From contig JAIROR010000105.1 in the NCBI GenBank assembly GCA_031257415.1, positions 1 through 5,272 on the forward strand: DNA of 5,272 nt, in the 5' to 3' direction. Shown one piece after another: positions 4,956 through 5,272 of this stretch (positions within the stretch are counted from its first letter, which is position 1; the number at the start of each line of letters is the position of its first letter). Both the position numbers and the translations under genes were made by a program. The notes under the pieces are model-generated. The model worked only from the letters and a program-made list of their open reading frames with translations, ran no database searches and was not told the origin of the DNA. Origin of the DNA: Holosporales bacterium. Its GTDB lineage: Bacteria > Pseudomonadota > Alphaproteobacteria > RUG11792.

Positions 4956-5272
4956 ATGATTAAGAAAGTATTTTTGATTACAACAATAGCGGTAATGCCG
5001 GCATGTGCGAGTGATGATGATGTAGTTTCTTTGAGTAAATACGACTCAGATTCTCAGCAGGAAGTAAAATTTGAGAGGGTGAAACATGAGGGAGATCTTG
5101 ATAGCAGGTGCAGTGAAAAAGAGATAATGTTGAGCGATTGCGACGACATGTGCAAAGTAGATCATAACGAAGATAAAAAGGAAAGGCAGTCCAAGACGGT
5201 ACATGTGTATGAAGAAGATTATAAAGGTGGTCTAAAAGATGGACAAAAAGATGGGGCAGGTATGACGGTATT
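4956..5272 (+). CDS. exported MORN-repeat protein, 3' end cut off
   Basis: The frame is open from the ATG at 4956 to the window end (105 codons seen). AGGACGG (4944-4950) lies 5 nt before the ATG. Residues 1-18 look like a signal peptide: positive MIKK, hydrophobic VFLITTIAVM, then PACA before SDDD, a fair signal peptidase I site after Ala18. Cys17 makes a poor lipobox (MPAC). Residues 19-88 are highly charged, with three cysteines (52, 62, 66) and no domain I recognise. Residues 89-105 begin a MORN motif: Y89, G91, G96, G100 and G102 match the spacing of the classic YxGxxxxGxxxGxG unit. MORN repeats come in arrays and often bind lipids or membranes, so more copies probably follow. Exported MORN proteins are plausible surface or host-interaction factors, but that role is inference. 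Confidence 0.82.
   Translation, partial: MIKKVFLITTIAVMPACASDDDVVSLSKYDSDSQQEVKFERVKHEGDLDSRCSEKEIMLSDCDDMCKVDHNEDKKERQSKTVHVYEEDYKGGLKDGQKDGAGMTV

Noticed and set aside
4956..5020. Lipoprotein signal in the MORN protein
   Set aside because: The residues before Cys17 (MPA) do not fit a lipobox, since Pro at -2 is unfavourable; a signal peptidase I site after ACA fits better.

Overview
This window looks like chromosomal housekeeping and accessory sequence from an alphaproteobacterium, most plausibly a host-associated, Rickettsiales- or Holosporales-like lineage. The S9 protein has the alphaproteobacterial style of N-terminal extension running into [12 protein letters not shown], and L13 has the alphaproteobacterial WILIDAEG and [10 protein letters not shown] blocks. 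MnmA carries the PNPCxxCN form of its catalytic loop. Only about 72% of the window codes, intergenic gaps are 350-590 bp, and short exact tandem duplications recur. All of this fits a slowly decaying, host-restricted genome. The exact genus cannot be read from the sequence, and the host-associated placement is inference.

Layout. Positions 1-95 carry the edge of a 73-bp-period repeat lying 3' of rpsI. Positions 96-1084 are the ribosomal protein operon rplM-rpsI on the minus strand, with a 4-bp ATGA overlap and a sigma70-like promoter at 1119-1158. A 585-bp divergent gap with small tandem repeats follows. Then comes mnmA (tRNA 2-thiouridylase) on the plus strand, which meets a DUF1015-family gene on the minus strand tail to tail. 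Upstream of the DUF1015 gene is a 358-bp gap with two exact tandem repeats, four copies of TATCACTT and a strong hairpin terminator. That terminator serves a minus-strand gene for a small membrane-anchored Pro/Glu/Ala-rich protein. Finally, a 376-bp divergent gap with a good promoter leads into a plus-strand gene for a secreted protein whose first MORN repeat is cut by the window end.

How the genes work together. rplM/rpsI (ribosome) and mnmA (tRNA wobble thiolation) are translation genes, but they are divergently arranged and not one operon. The right-hand part is accessory: an envelope-associated Pro/Glu-rich protein and an exported MORN protein are transcribed divergently from the same gap, and both plausibly face the periplasm, cell surface or host. 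I see no CRISPR array, transposase, phage gene, tRNA or rRNA. I do not see a complete novel multi-gene system. The most interesting items are the exported MORN protein, the shortened DUF1015 protein with its repeated upstream motif, and the widespread short tandem duplications.
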